A stretch of 7,119 bases of DNA from Chloroflexota bacterium. Its GTDB lineage: Bacteria; Chloroflexota; Anaerolineae; 4572-78; J111. Numbering within the stretch: the first letter of the stretch is position 1; each line of letters opens with the position of its first letter. This document shows, in pieces, positions 6,526-7,119 of the stretch. A model generated the notes under the pieces. That model saw nothing but the letters and a program-made list of their open reading frames with translations. It searched no databases and was not told where the DNA came from. The translations under genes were made by a program, and so were the position numbers. Location of the stretch: positions 1 to 7,119 of the forward strand of contig RFJF01000530.1 in assembly GCA_003695455.1 (NCBI GenBank). Reading direction: 5' to 3'.

Positions 6526-7119
6526 CTAGAGGCCCAGCTCTCTGGCACGGGCGATGGCCTGAGGGCGGTTGGCTGCACCCAGCTTTTGCAGGATGTTGTG
6601 CACATGCCACTTGACCGTGCCAACAGTGATAACCAGTTCGTCGGCGATTTCCCGGTTCGATTTGCCGGCCACTATCAGGTGGAGTACCCGCTGCTCCTGC
6701 TCGGTCAGGGGTTCGGGCAACTGGGCCAGCAGGTTGGGCGGCGTGCACTCGGGCTGCCCGATTGCCAGCAAACTGTCCACAAATTCGGGGGCAAATTGAC
6801 GCACTGCGGACAGCAGTTTAAGTACGGATGGGCCGGCATCCAAAAAAAAGCGAACGCAGCCTTCGGGGGCGGCCAGTTGCAGCGCCTGCGCCAGCCGCTC
6901 CTGCGCGGCTTCGGTTTCTCCGCCGGCCTGATGGTAGCAGGCCAGCAGCAGCAGGAGTTCCAAACGGGTTTGATTTCGACCGGTCTCGGTGGTGGTTTTC
7001 AACAGGGGATGCAGGATCGATGGCACGGCCTCCAAATCGCCGGTGGTCAGCAGGCAGCGGGCCAAAGTCAACTCCTCAAATTCGTGGGGCGACTCACCGC
7101 GTCCGGCCCGATAGGCGGC
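6526..7119 (-). CDS. LuxR-family transcriptional regulator, MalT/LAL-like, C-terminal part only
   Basis: This is the C-terminal 197 residues of a transcription factor that runs off the window edge. The frame is open to 7119, and the TTG at 7069-7071 is an internal Leu, not a start. The first two thirds is helical and rich in Ala and Leu with TPR-like pairs (LARCLLTTGDLEA, LLLLACYHQAGGETEAAQERL), typical of the sensor region in large MalT-type (LAL) regulators of about 900 residues that begin with an ATPase domain. The end (codons 6708-6529) is a GerE-type helix-turn-helix: LTEQEQRVL, then GKSNREIADEL, then TVKWHVHNILQKLGA, with the conserved Glu, Gly, Asn, Thr, Lys and His positions present. 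It binds DNA, probably as an ATP-dependent activator. The MFS gene starts 110 bases after its stop on the same strand, so it may control that gene. The ligand is unknown. Confidence 0.9.
   Translation of the reverse strand, partial: AAYRAGRGESPHEFEELTLARCLLTTGDLEAVPSILHPLLKTTTETGRNQTRLELLLLLACYHQAGGETEAAQERLAQALQLAAPEGCVRFFLDAGPSVLKLLSAVRQFAPEFVDSLLAIGQPECTPPNLLAQLPEPLTEQEQRVLHLIVAGKSNREIADELVITVGTVKWHVHNILQKLGAANRPQAIARARELGL

Overview
The window looks like an ordinary chromosomal piece of a free-living, GC-rich, carbohydrate-degrading bacterium. The style of the genes suggests Chloroflexota (Anaerolineae-like): a MalT/LAL-type LuxR regulator next to a Mef-like MFS exporter, a GH2 enzyme with a long extra C-terminal domain, and high GC in coding DNA. 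This is inference from family resemblance; no rRNA or marker gene is present. No tRNA, rRNA, CRISPR array, insertion sequence, prophage gene or attachment site was seen.

Layout: two convergent gene groups meet at a 47-bp gap near 4109-4155. On the + strand (1-4108) is a two-gene sugar unit: a family 2 glycoside hydrolase whose 5' end lies outside the window, then an FGGY-family carbohydrate kinase overlapping it by 4 bases (ATGA). The hydrolase should release a sugar or aglycone from a beta-glycoside, and the kinase should phosphorylate a small polyol or sugar. The kinase is built like glycerol kinase but differs at residues that touch glycerol, so its substrate is open.

On the - strand (7119 down to 4156) are, in transcription order, the C-terminal part of a LuxR/MalT-like regulator (5' end outside the window), a Mef-type MFS efflux transporter, and a CPBP-family intramembrane protease. 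The gaps between them are about 110 bp each and both hold structure. The regulator-MFS gap has a G-rich repeat block, with G-quadruplex potential, abutting a candidate sigma70 promoter. The MFS-protease gap has a strong imperfect hairpin. A reasonable reading is a regulator that controls an exporter plus a membrane protease, perhaps a drug or peptide tolerance cassette.

No clear new system is evident. The points most worth a second look are the diverged kinase active site, the G-rich block before the MFS gene, the missing basic residues in MFS motif A, and the hairpin upstream of the protease.
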